From the NCBI GenBank assembly GCA_030765865.1, contig JAVCDK010000098.1, positions 1-45,221 of the forward strand: a stretch of DNA of 45,221 nt. The letters are read 5' to 3'. The translations under genes and the position numbers were made by a program. This DNA comes from Candidatus Celaenobacter antarcticus (GTDB lineage: Bacteria > Cloacimonadota > Cloacimonadia > JGIOTU-2). Under the pieces are notes generated by a model, which was not told where the DNA came from, made no database searches, and saw only the letters and a program-made list of their open reading frames with translations. This document shows positions 31,401-39,754 of the stretch, one piece after another (within the stretch, counting starts at the first letter, position 1; every line of letters begins with the position of its first letter).

Positions 31401-31546
31401 ATATTCATGGAGATTACGTTACTACGATCAAGGGTGAAAATGGAAGAGCTCATTTAGATACTTCTCAGCTTGGAAACGGTTTGTATCTTTACAAGTTGCA
31501 GTACGGGGGCTCAGTTCAAATCCAAAAGATGATAATACTAAAATGA
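28418..31546 (+). CDS. M14 zinc carboxypeptidase with regulatory-like, NDG-DPGE and MAM/jelly-roll-like domains and sorting module
   Basis: HGDE in GGIHGDEIGC, GVDLNRDWGYMW, TTYHSGTEYISCPWS, SWSMEISYSKHPP; C-terminus GNFPNPV...INIYNIHGDYVTTI...GNGLYLYKLQYGGSVQIQKMIILK. Confidence 0.9.
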   Translation: MKKCLLLIILCLIFSSPLFAWRSGEMEVKVILNSQEDFQALHALKLNGDVYPGFARVFLIPDELIKLKSTGLEYEILDADLNRTSSVFWSNMDRTRDAYHTFPEIVALADSLANSFPGICEKHIFGYSVFGNELGALKISDNVALDENEAEVMFDGGIHGDEIGCSENVIRFARDLCIGYGSDPTITDLINNREIWLYYCVNPYGRIHDIRYNGNGVDLNRDWGYMWDAWGGSSGAYSQPETKALRNCMYNRQFVVHTTYHSGTEYISCPWSYRADQCHDYDHIIQLAGVYSSTSLYSNLEYGQGCTGMYPINGSSKDTNYGMMGSISWSMEISYSKHPPTSQIMLYYNRNKPAMLEMIEYSGYGVEGIVTDAENGDPVRAIVWVNDYFPTYTDSAVGDYHKYILPGTYSITVTANGYETQTINNVVVAANSSTVTDFQLQPSTDDTFYGYKFSASQIPNNNTGDEGNTPASLGEPDNINYSIGKDGWCIIDMQYPIVDGSFNDFTVYEGDISPEGFDCYVGNSIDGPFYLIGPGFGTTEFDLSGSGLSEAQFIKIIDDGDGTATAPDAGFDLDAISTEFIQGVNLVIDNYYIDDSATGNNDGVLDPGEQADLYIIIRNNGTEIATDIFSLLSCTDPFVSVIGQLDPYSNIEPGEMDTSYVTVEASGGTPNGHPAHFSLDLHCNNNTFSSIYEIILNIGSMPCEDFETGNFSAFNWQFGGNLDWTIDSNNAFEGLYCARSGAIGHSQTTEILVSMDVSSGQISFYRKVSSENSYDFLQFFIDGTMQGQWSGQMDWSQESYSVTTGTHTFKWVYDKDTYTTGGSDCVWIDNIYFPASNPDYPILYLVPTMINFGQVFVSEDSTAQFEIENVGGGTLSGSISTPEGFTVMETGGTTPVSNLSYSLLSGESQEYDLIFSPTLAQIYNNQITVTVFPFQMEYINVSGEGVSQTGLDNPEFFSETRLLGNFPNPVGNATVISYQLKGSAQLQDVSINIYNIHGDYVTTIKGENGRAHLDTSQLGNGLYLYKLQYGGSVQIQKMIILK

Positions 31547-31606
31547 GAACAGAAATGATCAGAATAAAAGAAATATACAGTTTTTAATGAATATAAATGA
31601 GGTAAC

Positions 31607-32803
31607 ATGGAATTATCAAAAAGAGCTATTGAAATACAGGCATCACCGATAAGAAAACTTGCTCCATATGCAGACGAAGCAAAGGCAAGAGGCATACATG
31701 TATATCATCTCAATATTGGGCAACCGGATATCGAAACCCCCAAAGAGATCATGGATATGTATAATCATTTTGATGAGAAGGTGCTTTGCTACGGTCCTTC
31801 ACAGGGATTATTAAAATACAGGAAAAATCTTGTAAACTATTATAAAAAGCACCATATTCCCATCAAAACAGAAGATCTGATCGTTACCACTGCCGGATCG
31901 GAAGCTATCATATTTGCACTTCTTGCGACCTGTAATGTAGGTGATGAAGTAATAGTTCCGGAACCTTTCTATACAAATTATAACGGATTTGCAACGATTG
32001 CAGGAGTGAAGATCAAGCCGCTCACGACATATGCAGAAGAAGGATTTGCGCTACCCTCAAACGAGAAAATTATTGAATGTATTACAGATAGAACAAGGGC
32101 AATTCTTTTCAGCAATCCAGGAAATCCAACAGGTGCTGTCTATTTAAAAAATGATCTTGAGCGATTAGCAGATATTGCTCTGAAGTATAATCTGTATATT
32201 ATCTCTGATGAAGTGTATAGAGAGTTTGTGTACGATGGCCTTTCACATACAAGCATTTTCCATATCAACGGGATCGAAGATCGCGCAATTATGGTTGACA
32301 GCATTTCTAAACGATATAGTGCGTGCGGTGCGAGAATCGGCTGCATCATTTCCAGAAATCAGGTGTTAATGCAGTCAATTTTGAAGTTTGCACAGGCACG
32401 GCTCTGTCCTCCAACTATCGATCAGCTTGCAGCAAATGCGGCAGTAGATATTCAAGACGAGTATTTTATTAATGTGCTACAAGAGTATGATAAACGCAGA
32501 AATATCGTTTATAATGAAGTCCAGCAAATCGAAGGTGTGGTGTGTGTCAAACCTCAGGGAGCATTTTATATTATTGTCAAACTTCCTATTGAAGATGCTG
32601 AAGATTTTGCTATATGGATGCTTGAGGAATTTTCTGAAAATAATGAGACAGTTATGTTCGCACCGGCTGAAGGGTTCTATGCAACCCCTGGTCTGGGCAG
32701 AAATGAAGTTCGTCTTGCGTATATTTTGAATGAGAAGGCACTCACACATGCAATGTTCCTGTTCCGCAAAGGATTGCAGGAATATATGGGGAAAAGCAAA
32801 TAA
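31607..32803 (+). CDS. Class I/II PLP-dependent aminotransferase (aspartate aminotransferase-like)
   Basis: LNIGQPDIETP, YGPSQGLLKYRKNLVNYY, FSNPGNPTGAVY, IISDEVYREFVYDG, PLP-lysine motif DSISKRYSACGARIG. Confidence 0.93.
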   Translation: MELSKRAIEIQASPIRKLAPYADEAKARGIHVYHLNIGQPDIETPKEIMDMYNHFDEKVLCYGPSQGLLKYRKNLVNYYKKHHIPIKTEDLIVTTAGSEAIIFALLATCNVGDEVIVPEPFYTNYNGFATIAGVKIKPLTTYAEEGFALPSNEKIIECITDRTRAILFSNPGNPTGAVYLKNDLERLADIALKYNLYIISDEVYREFVYDGLSHTSIFHINGIEDRAIMVDSISKRYSACGARIGCIISRNQVLMQSILKFAQARLCPPTIDQLAANAAVDIQDEYFINVLQEYDKRRNIVYNEVQQIEGVVCVKPQGAFYIIVKLPIEDAEDFAIWMLEEFSENNETVMFAPAEGFYATPGLGRNEVRLAYILNEKALTHAMFLFRKGLQEYMGKSK

Positions 32804-32896
32804 ATGGAGTTTCGTATTAGATATCATAAAGGTTAAATATGATTTTGTTAAAAAATTTCCACTACTCGAAATCAACGAAATAATAGGAGTTTTTGT

Positions 32897-35800
32897 ATGA
32901 AATTTATAGTGTTACTTGGAATGTTTATTTTGATGAGTTCAACCGTATTCGGAGAAGTGATCGAGCTTTCGCCAACCGAAACAATGGTGGATATTCTTAA
33001 TTATAATGAAAAGAGTGTTTCCATGCATATTTCGGTAGGTAAATTTGAGAGAACTATTCAGCAAGAAGGGGATGTTGCATTTGATAATCTTTTTGTTGAT
33101 TCGTGGAGCAGATTGAGAGAGGAAGGATACCCTGCATTGCCTTCCATAAGAAAGATGGTCATGGTTCCTGAAAACGGCTCTATTGATGTGGATATATCTG
33201 TACTGCACAGCACAGAATTTGAGAACATTCTTCCGTATCCAGCTCAGCCCTCAGCAGTTGATAATGATGCCTTTGATACACCTCCATTTACCTATAACGA
33301 GCAGTTCTATACTTCTCAAAATACCTACCCGGAGAAAATGTACACCATATCCGATGTGTACACAATACGAGGATTGAGTTTTGTATATCTTACCATAACA
33401 CCATTCCAGTATCATGCTTCAAAAAATATTCTATCCGTTGCAGAAGAATTTGAAATATCATTAAATATTTCAGGCAATTACGAATTTGATGACAGACTGT
33501 ATTCCAAATATTTAAGTTCAATAGTTATGAACAATGCAGTGAATCCTGTGTATGAAATTCCGCAAAGAAATCAGCCAAAAGATGTTGATGGTGCTGACCT
33601 GATCATTGTCACAACCTATGATTTTATGGATGCTGCAGAAACGCTGAAAGAATGGAAATCTCAAAAGGGATTTTATACGGATATAGCATACTTAGAAGAA
33701 ATCAGTTCAACGGCTTCGAATATTTATACATATTTATTTCTTGCATATGAAATTTGGTCTCTCCCACCTTCTTTTGTGATCTTTTTGGGAGATTCGGATA
33801 TCGTGCCAACCAATTATATTAATGATCAGCTTTCTGGCGGGCTTTTGGGAAGTGATAGACCTTACGCCTGTATGGACGCTGATTTTCATCCTGATATGGG
33901 GTATGGAAGAATCTCTGTAGATGATGAGCAGCAGGCATTTGTGGTGATAGATAAGATCATTCAGTACGAGAAAAATCCACCAACGCTGCCATCGTTTTAT
34001 GAAGATGTTGTCAACGCAGGATATTTTCAGGATGATGAACATGATGGGTATGAAACACGAAGATTCATAAAAACTTCAGAAGAAATGCGAGATTTTCTCC
34101 TTACGGAAAACTATGATGCCGAAAGGATATACGTTACAGAGGGTTCTGTGAATCCGACTAATTATAATAATGGATACTATGCCAATGGAGGACCGATTCC
34201 AGATGAATTGCTGAGAGCCAACGGTTTTCCATGGAACGGCAGTGCAACCGACATCACAAATGCGATCAACACAGGTATTTTTATGTTAACACATCGTGAT
34301 CACGGTTATACGGCAGGTTGGGGAGATCCTGCATACAGTATCAACAATGTCTTGCAGCTTACAAATGGAGAACTTGTTCCAATGGTGTTCAGCATTAACT
34401 GCCAGACTGGGTGGTTTGACAGTGAAACAGATACTGATCCAGGACCGTCTTTCGAATGTTTCTGTGAAGAATTTCTTCGCAAAGGAAATGGGGGAGCGGT
34501 AAGCACAATCGGAGCTTGCAGGAATTCTTTAAGCGGGTATAATGATTTCCTTGCACTTGGAATGATCGATGGAATGTGGAATAATTTCCTTCCAAGTTTT
34601 GGCTTTGATACAAATGGCTATCTCGGTTATGTCCTTTATAACGGACTGCTCGCGATGGAAGAGATGTGGGGAGGAAATTCTACGGAATATGAATTCAATA
34701 TCTTTCATGTAATTGGTGATCCCACAATTCAAATCTGGCGGGAGCAGCCCCAGGAAATCACAGCAACTCACGATCTCAGCTTTACCTATGATATTACTTC
34801 TATTCCAATTACGACTAATATTAATGAAGGAATTGCTTCTCTTGTGGTGGATGGTGAGCTTGTAGGAAAAGCAGAATTTACTTCTTCATCTTTTGATCTT
34901 TACCTGTCCGAATCCTTAGCTACACCTCAAACGGGAACAATTACAATAACTGCCCGTGATCATCAACCCTATATTCAATCTGTGACATTCATTCCACCAA
35001 ATGGGAGTTTTGTAATTATCGATAATTTCTCAATTTCTGATATAAACGGAAATGACGATGGAGAATGGGATGCAGGGGAAGAAATTGTCTTGACCTATAA
35101 TATGACTAATGTGGGTAATGAACCAGCTGATACTGTTGATGTTGTGATTAATACTGATGAAAACTATTTAGTTATCGATCAACCACTCACAAAAATTATC
35201 GGTTTAGCACCGGGTGAATCTACAAGCTATAGTACAGATGCCCAGATTTCAATGGATTGTACTAATAACCAGAAAATCACTGTAGAGGCAATAGTAAGTA
35301 ATCTTGAAGTAGATTTTATAGATGTTCAGAATTTCTACGTTGTCAAGCTGCCGAAGATCCTACTGCCTGTAGATTCAGTCTATTATGTAGTATATGACAA
35401 TTCAGTAGTAAGTATACCCTTTGAGATTCAGAACATTGGCGCTGATACGCTGCGATGCAAACTGACCAATCATTCGCATCAATGTGCCGATATATCCGAA
35501 AATGCTTCCTATCTTACTATCCCTCATGTGGTTGAATTCGACAGTCTGAGCCAGCTTACATTAACGATGTGGTTAAAACTCAGCCAGATCTCACAACCAG
35601 GATTTATATTAAACAAAGGTGTGATCAACGGAGATTTGAGTTTCACAATATCAATGACAAACAGCTCAACGTTGTTATACAAATTCAGAAACGCATCAGG
35701 TACAGACTTTCAGAAAATTGTGAGCTTGGATGTAGCGTTTGATGAATGGTTCAATCTCGCAATTGTTGTTGATGAAACCTCTATTACATCCTATCTGAAT

Positions 35801-36589
35801 GGTGACCTGCTCGAAACTGACAATTTCACCTCACCGATTTATTCGACATCTACAGATATATTAGTAGGATCCTACGTGAATTCCGTGTATGAATTTAATG
35901 GGTATATTGACGAGCTCGGAATCTATACTGAAGCTTTAACCCAGAATGAATTGCAGGGCATTATCTGTTCAACTGTAAGAGAAAATACACCAGCCCTGCT
36001 CAGTTATTACAAGTTTGATAGTGATACGGAAATCCTTGATTATACAGGTTATAATGATGCGATTCCGGAAGGTGCAGTATCATTTAATGAGGCGGGAGCT
36101 CCTGTAATGACCTGGTTTGGTTTTAACTGTTTGGAGTTAGTTGTAGAACCTTATCAAAATTTAGTTATGGATATCTCTTTTAATACTCTTGGATATGATC
36201 CACAACTATTTTCATCAAGCATGGAAATTACATCCAATGCAGAGAACAGAAGCGATGTGCTGATACCGATAGAGCTACTGTACGAGCCCTATAGTGTTGA
36301 TAATAATAATGTGAACGGTGCTTTCTCGGTTATCTATTCAAATCCTTACTCACCCAACGATGAAATACAATTCAGTCTGAAAACCCAACAGCATATTTCT
36401 GTGGATATCTACAATATTAAGGGACAGTTTGTAACAAATATCGTCGATGATATGTTGGCGCCCCAGTACTATTCTTATCAGTGGAATGGGAAAGATCACT
36501 TGGGCAGAACTGTAGAAAATGGTATATATTTCATTAGAATAAATGCCGAAGAGAGTACGAATTTCAAGAAAATGATCTTCCTGAGATAA
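32897..36589 (+). CDS. C25 (gingipain-like) peptidase with LamG-like domain and C-terminal sorting module
   Basis: Putative catalytic LTHRDHGYTAGWG and SINCQTGWFD; NDDGEWDAGEE module; LamG-like LTLTMWLKLSQ...YIDELGIYTEALTQNELQGI; C-terminus YSNPYSP...VDIYNIKGQFVTNI...ENGIYFIRINAEESTNFKKMIFLR. Confidence 0.88.
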   Translation: MKFIVLLGMFILMSSTVFGEVIELSPTETMVDILNYNEKSVSMHISVGKFERTIQQEGDVAFDNLFVDSWSRLREEGYPALPSIRKMVMVPENGSIDVDISVLHSTEFENILPYPAQPSAVDNDAFDTPPFTYNEQFYTSQNTYPEKMYTISDVYTIRGLSFVYLTITPFQYHASKNILSVAEEFEISLNISGNYEFDDRLYSKYLSSIVMNNAVNPVYEIPQRNQPKDVDGADLIIVTTYDFMDAAETLKEWKSQKGFYTDIAYLEEISSTASNIYTYLFLAYEIWSLPPSFVIFLGDSDIVPTNYINDQLSGGLLGSDRPYACMDADFHPDMGYGRISVDDEQQAFVVIDKIIQYEKNPPTLPSFYEDVVNAGYFQDDEHDGYETRRFIKTSEEMRDFLLTENYDAERIYVTEGSVNPTNYNNGYYANGGPIPDELLRANGFPWNGSATDITNAINTGIFMLTHRDHGYTAGWGDPAYSINNVLQLTNGELVPMVFSINCQTGWFDSETDTDPGPSFECFCEEFLRKGNGGAVSTIGACRNSLSGYNDFLALGMIDGMWNNFLPSFGFDTNGYLGYVLYNGLLAMEEMWGGNSTEYEFNIFHVIGDPTIQIWREQPQEITATHDLSFTYDITSIPITTNINEGIASLVVDGELVGKAEFTSSSFDLYLSESLATPQTGTITITARDHQPYIQSVTFIPPNGSFVIIDNFSISDINGNDDGEWDAGEEIVLTYNMTNVGNEPADTVDVVINTDENYLVIDQPLTKIIGLAPGESTSYSTDAQISMDCTNNQKITVEAIVSNLEVDFIDVQNFYVVKLPKILLPVDSVYYVVYDNSVVSIPFEIQNIGADTLRCKLTNHSHQCADISENASYLTIPHVVEFDSLSQLTLTMWLKLSQISQPGFILNKGVINGDLSFTISMTNSSTLLYKFRNASGTDFQKIVSLDVAFDEWFNLAIVVDETSITSYLNGDLLETDNFTSPIYSTSTDILVGSYVNSVYEFNGYIDELGIYTEALTQNELQGIICSTVRENTPALLSYYKFDSDTEILDYTGYNDAIPEGAVSFNEAGAPVMTWFGFNCLELVVEPYQNLVMDISFNTLGYDPQLFSSSMEITSNAENRSDVLIPIELLYEPYSVDNNNVNGAFSVIYSNPYSPNDEIQFSLKTQQHISVDIYNIKGQFVTNIVDDMLAPQYYSYQWNGKDHLGRTVENGIYFIRINAEESTNFKKMIFLR

Positions 36590-36595
36590 TGTAAA

Positions 36596-39079
36596 ATGGC
36601 AATGGCAACGAAAACAAATAAATTTTTAGTACTTTTTTGTAGTATATGTTTGTTTATTCCACTTGCTCTTTCCGCAGTTCAGAATACTTCGCTTCTTGAT
36701 TCTCTCATGATTTCAGGAAAAGAAAACTATGAAAGTGGACGATCTGACCATGCGATATTTATTCTTTTGCGTGCTCAGGAATTAGCAGAAAACCTTCAAG
36801 ATATTGAGCAATTACAATCGATTGATAGATTACTTGCTGAAATTTATGAAGAGCAAGGAGATTACCAATCGGCAAATATATACTTAAGGAAACTTCAGAA
36901 CATACAGGATAGTCTGTCTCTTCTGCAATCAGGACAGATACTTTATTATGAAGATGATGAGACGAGGCTGATAAGGCATCAACAGTATATCGAAAAATTT
37001 GAAATAGATAAAACAAATCAGCTCACCCTGTTTTTTATTATTCTTGTTGTAATACTAATTGCAGCAGGATTAATCATAATCAAACGAGAAAAGCTTTCGA
37101 AAAATCGCATGAGACGGATTATCGATGAACAGACCCAAAGCTTGAAAGAAAGCAATCTTCAACTTGAAAAGGAAATGAAAGAAAAGGGTATTAATGGGGA
37201 GAAATTCAGAACGATATTTAACTCATCTACTGATTCGATATTTATTCATGATTTAAAAGATTTAAGTATTATAGATGTTAATGATAGATCTTGCGAATTA
37301 TATGGTTACACAAGGGAAGAATTCAAGCAGCTTACAATTGATGATCTATCTTCAACTTCAATGCTTTCTGTGGATTCACCCGAGGCAAAGTTGTATCTCG
37401 AAAAAATGTTAAATGGGGAAGTGATTTTTAAAGAATGGGAAGCGAAAAAAAAGAATGGCAAAAAATTTTGGCAGGATATACAGGCAAAAATATCATTAAT
37501 TGATGGGGAACAAAGGATGTTGATTTTCGCAAGAGATATCACAGAACGCAAAAAAGCTGCGATGAAATTGAAAGAAAGTCAGGAACGTTACAAACAATTA
37601 ATTGATAACTCCCCTTCGTTGATACTGGAAGTTGATGTAGAAACGTTTAAGATTATAAGTTGTAATCCAGCAATGGCGAAAAGTTTTGGTATTACTGTAA
37701 ATAAAATCATTGGAAATGATATTAGAAAATTACTTCCAGGGGAAATATTTAAAAGCAGAATGGCAGTTGTTCGGAAAGCTTTGGAAGAAAATAATGTTAT
37801 AGTATTTGAAGATTACAATAAAGGGCGATTCTTTTACAACACGTTTATACCATTAGTATTATCTAATAGAAAGACTTTTCAAATAGTTTCGTATGATATC
37901 ACCGAGAGAAAACATACTGAAATTGCGCTCAAAGAAAGAGAAGCTTTGCTTCAATCAATGATCTTCAGTATACCCCTCCAATTTTATGCCTATGGTAGAG
38001 ATGGTAAAATATTCATGCAAAGTGAGCGATCACTTAACAAGTTGGGTAATCTGTTTGGTATGAGAATTGACGATTTACCAATTGATGAATCCTTAAAAAA
38101 ATTATGGAATAAGTGGGTGAATTCAGCTTATGCAGGCAATGAAGTAGAAGGCAACTTCGATATTTATATAAATGATGAACTTCATCACATGAAAACCATT
38201 ATAGCTCCCATAAAAAAGGAAAATGAAATAATTGGAGTTTTGGGAACAGATATCGATATTACTGAGATGAAAGAGAATGAGAAAAAATTACTGATGACCA
38301 AAGATGATCTGGAAAACATGGTGAGAGCTGAAGTTGAAAAAAGAAAAACTCAACAAGAACTTCTAATCCAGAAATCTAAGCTGGAATCCCTTGGGCAACT
38401 TGCTGCAGGTATTGCTCATGAGATCAATCAGCCGATTGGGTTGATAGCATTGGGGTTAGATAATATTTATGAAAAATTTAAATCCGGAAGTGACGTTTCT
38501 GAAAAGTATCTGAAGGAAAAAATTGATAAATTTTTCAAATATATTGAACGAATTCACCAGATAATTGATCATATAGGCACATTCTCCAGAGACCAGAAGG
38601 ATATAACTTATGACGAAGTGAATATCAATAATGTAATAGAACAAGCTCTATCAATGATCGGGATGCAATATGGGGATCATGACATTCATTTTGATACTCA
38701 TCTTAGTGAAAATCTTCCAATGATACTGGGCAACTCATTCAAGATTGAACAGGTTCTCCTTAATCTTTTATCAAATTCTCACGATGCTCTGGAAGCTAAA
38801 ATGAATGATGGGATAGAATTCCAAAAAACAATAACAATTAAAACATTCAAAAAGGGGAAATATATAATTGTTGAATTCGCTGATAACGGAATTGGCATGA
38901 TCTCCAGAGAGATAGAAAGAATTTTTGATCCCTTCTATACAACAAAAGAACCAGAAGTAGGAACAGGATTAGGATTATCCATTTCTTATGGTATTCTTGA
39001 GGAGATGAAAGCAGAAATTTCAGTAAAGAGTGTTCAAGGTGAATTTACTACTTTTACAATAAAATTTCACTCTTGTTAA
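36596..39079 (+). CDS. Membrane sensor histidine kinase: periplasmic TPR-like region, TM, three PAS domains, HisKA, HATPase
   Basis: TM LTLFFIILVVILIAAGLIII; PAS blocks ending ARDITERKKA, SYDITERKHT, GTDIDITEMK; H-box LAAGIAHEINQPIG; N-box NLLSNSHDAL; G-boxes DNGIGM and GTGLGLSISYG. Confidence 0.94.
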   Translation: MAMATKTNKFLVLFCSICLFIPLALSAVQNTSLLDSLMISGKENYESGRSDHAIFILLRAQELAENLQDIEQLQSIDRLLAEIYEEQGDYQSANIYLRKLQNIQDSLSLLQSGQILYYEDDETRLIRHQQYIEKFEIDKTNQLTLFFIILVVILIAAGLIIIKREKLSKNRMRRIIDEQTQSLKESNLQLEKEMKEKGINGEKFRTIFNSSTDSIFIHDLKDLSIIDVNDRSCELYGYTREEFKQLTIDDLSSTSMLSVDSPEAKLYLEKMLNGEVIFKEWEAKKKNGKKFWQDIQAKISLIDGEQRMLIFARDITERKKAAMKLKESQERYKQLIDNSPSLILEVDVETFKIISCNPAMAKSFGITVNKIIGNDIRKLLPGEIFKSRMAVVRKALEENNVIVFEDYNKGRFFYNTFIPLVLSNRKTFQIVSYDITERKHTEIALKEREALLQSMIFSIPLQFYAYGRDGKIFMQSERSLNKLGNLFGMRIDDLPIDESLKKLWNKWVNSAYAGNEVEGNFDIYINDELHHMKTIIAPIKKENEIIGVLGTDIDITEMKENEKKLLMTKDDLENMVRAEVEKRKTQQELLIQKSKLESLGQLAAGIAHEINQPIGLIALGLDNIYEKFKSGSDVSEKYLKEKIDKFFKYIERIHQIIDHIGTFSRDQKDITYDEVNINNVIEQALSMIGMQYGDHDIHFDTHLSENLPMILGNSFKIEQVLLNLLSNSHDALEAKMNDGIEFQKTITIKTFKKGKYIIVEFADNGIGMISREIERIFDPFYTTKEPEVGTGLGLSISYGILEEMKAEISVKSVQGEFTTFTIKFHSC

Positions 39080-39229
39080 AGAAAGGATCGTTACCTGTAA
39101 TCTTTTTGCAACAGCCGTCCGATATCGGTCAAATATAAATAACATCCATAAATTACAATATACTGGCAGGTTAGGCAATTTAATCAATAATTTTACAATA
39201 AAAGATTGACCGAAATCGAACAATTTGGC

Positions 39230-39260
39230 AATTAGTAAAAATACGTGATTTTTGCTAATT
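39230..39260. promoter_or_regulatory. Imperfect palindrome aattagtaaaaat-acgtg-atttttgctaatt (candidate activator site)
   Basis: 13-bp arms with one mismatch and a 5-bp spacer, centred about 70 bp upstream of the predicted sigma-54 start. Confidence 0.55.
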
Positions 39261-39286
39261 ATCTGTTAGTAAGCGAGTTAACATAT

Positions 39287-39303
39287 TTGGCACGGTAATT
39301 GCC
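39287..39303 (+). promoter_or_regulatory. Sigma-54 (-24/-12) promoter TTGGCACG-GTAA-TTGCC
   Basis: Matches the established consensus TTGGCACG-N4-TTGC with correct GG/GC spacing, just upstream of the pseudo-receiver gene. Confidence 0.85.
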
Positions 39304-39316
39304 TATATAATGCATT

Positions 39317-39664
39317 ATGGATGTTTCAATGAATATACTTTTAGTAAATTTTACAGAAGGCAAGCAGAAAGAGCTTGAGGAGTTCCTTAATACTCAAGGC
39401 TATAAAGTATATTTTGCTGATACCGATCTGGAAGCAGTTCAGATTCTCAATAATATAAACATTAGTGATGTAATAGTTCATCTTATTAAAATTTTGAATA
39501 TTGGATTGATAAATTATATTAATAATCATTTCTCTGATATTCGTGTATTATTGGTGACAAATAATTATGTTGAACAAGCAATATCCGTTATTAAAAGTAC
39601 TGCCTGTGAAATTATTCATGAACCCTTTACGTTGGCTGACTTTAGACAAACACTACAAAATTAG
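39317..39664 (+). CDS. Degenerate (pseudo-)receiver domain, stand-alone
   Basis: Aligns with the REC domain of the gene at 39755 but lacks the acidic pocket (LLVNFTEGK vs LILDDEKGY), phospho-Asp (DVIVHLIKI vs DVVILDIKL) and conserved Lys (IIHEPF vs FLTKPF). Confidence 0.75.
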   Translation: MDVSMNILLVNFTEGKQKELEEFLNTQGYKVYFADTDLEAVQILNNINISDVIVHLIKILNIGLINYINNHFSDIRVLLVTNNYVEQAISVIKSTACEIIHEPFTLADFRQTLQN

Positions 39665-39754
39665 ATTGATTGAAAGTGTAATAAAGTTTCCATTATGCTG
39701 GCTCGACTTATCAAATCAGGTGGATGAATTTCGAGGGAAAGGTAAGCTTTCTTA

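Noticed and set aside
31607-32803. Aminotransferase as part of the secreted-protein system
   Set aside because: A typical housekeeping cytosolic PLP enzyme with no signal peptide or sorting module; placement is probably incidental.
32839-32883. 14-aa leader peptide MILLKNFHYSKSTK upstream of the third C25 gene
   Set aside because: Very short, weak RBS, no attenuator-like hairpins evident; chance ORF is likelier.
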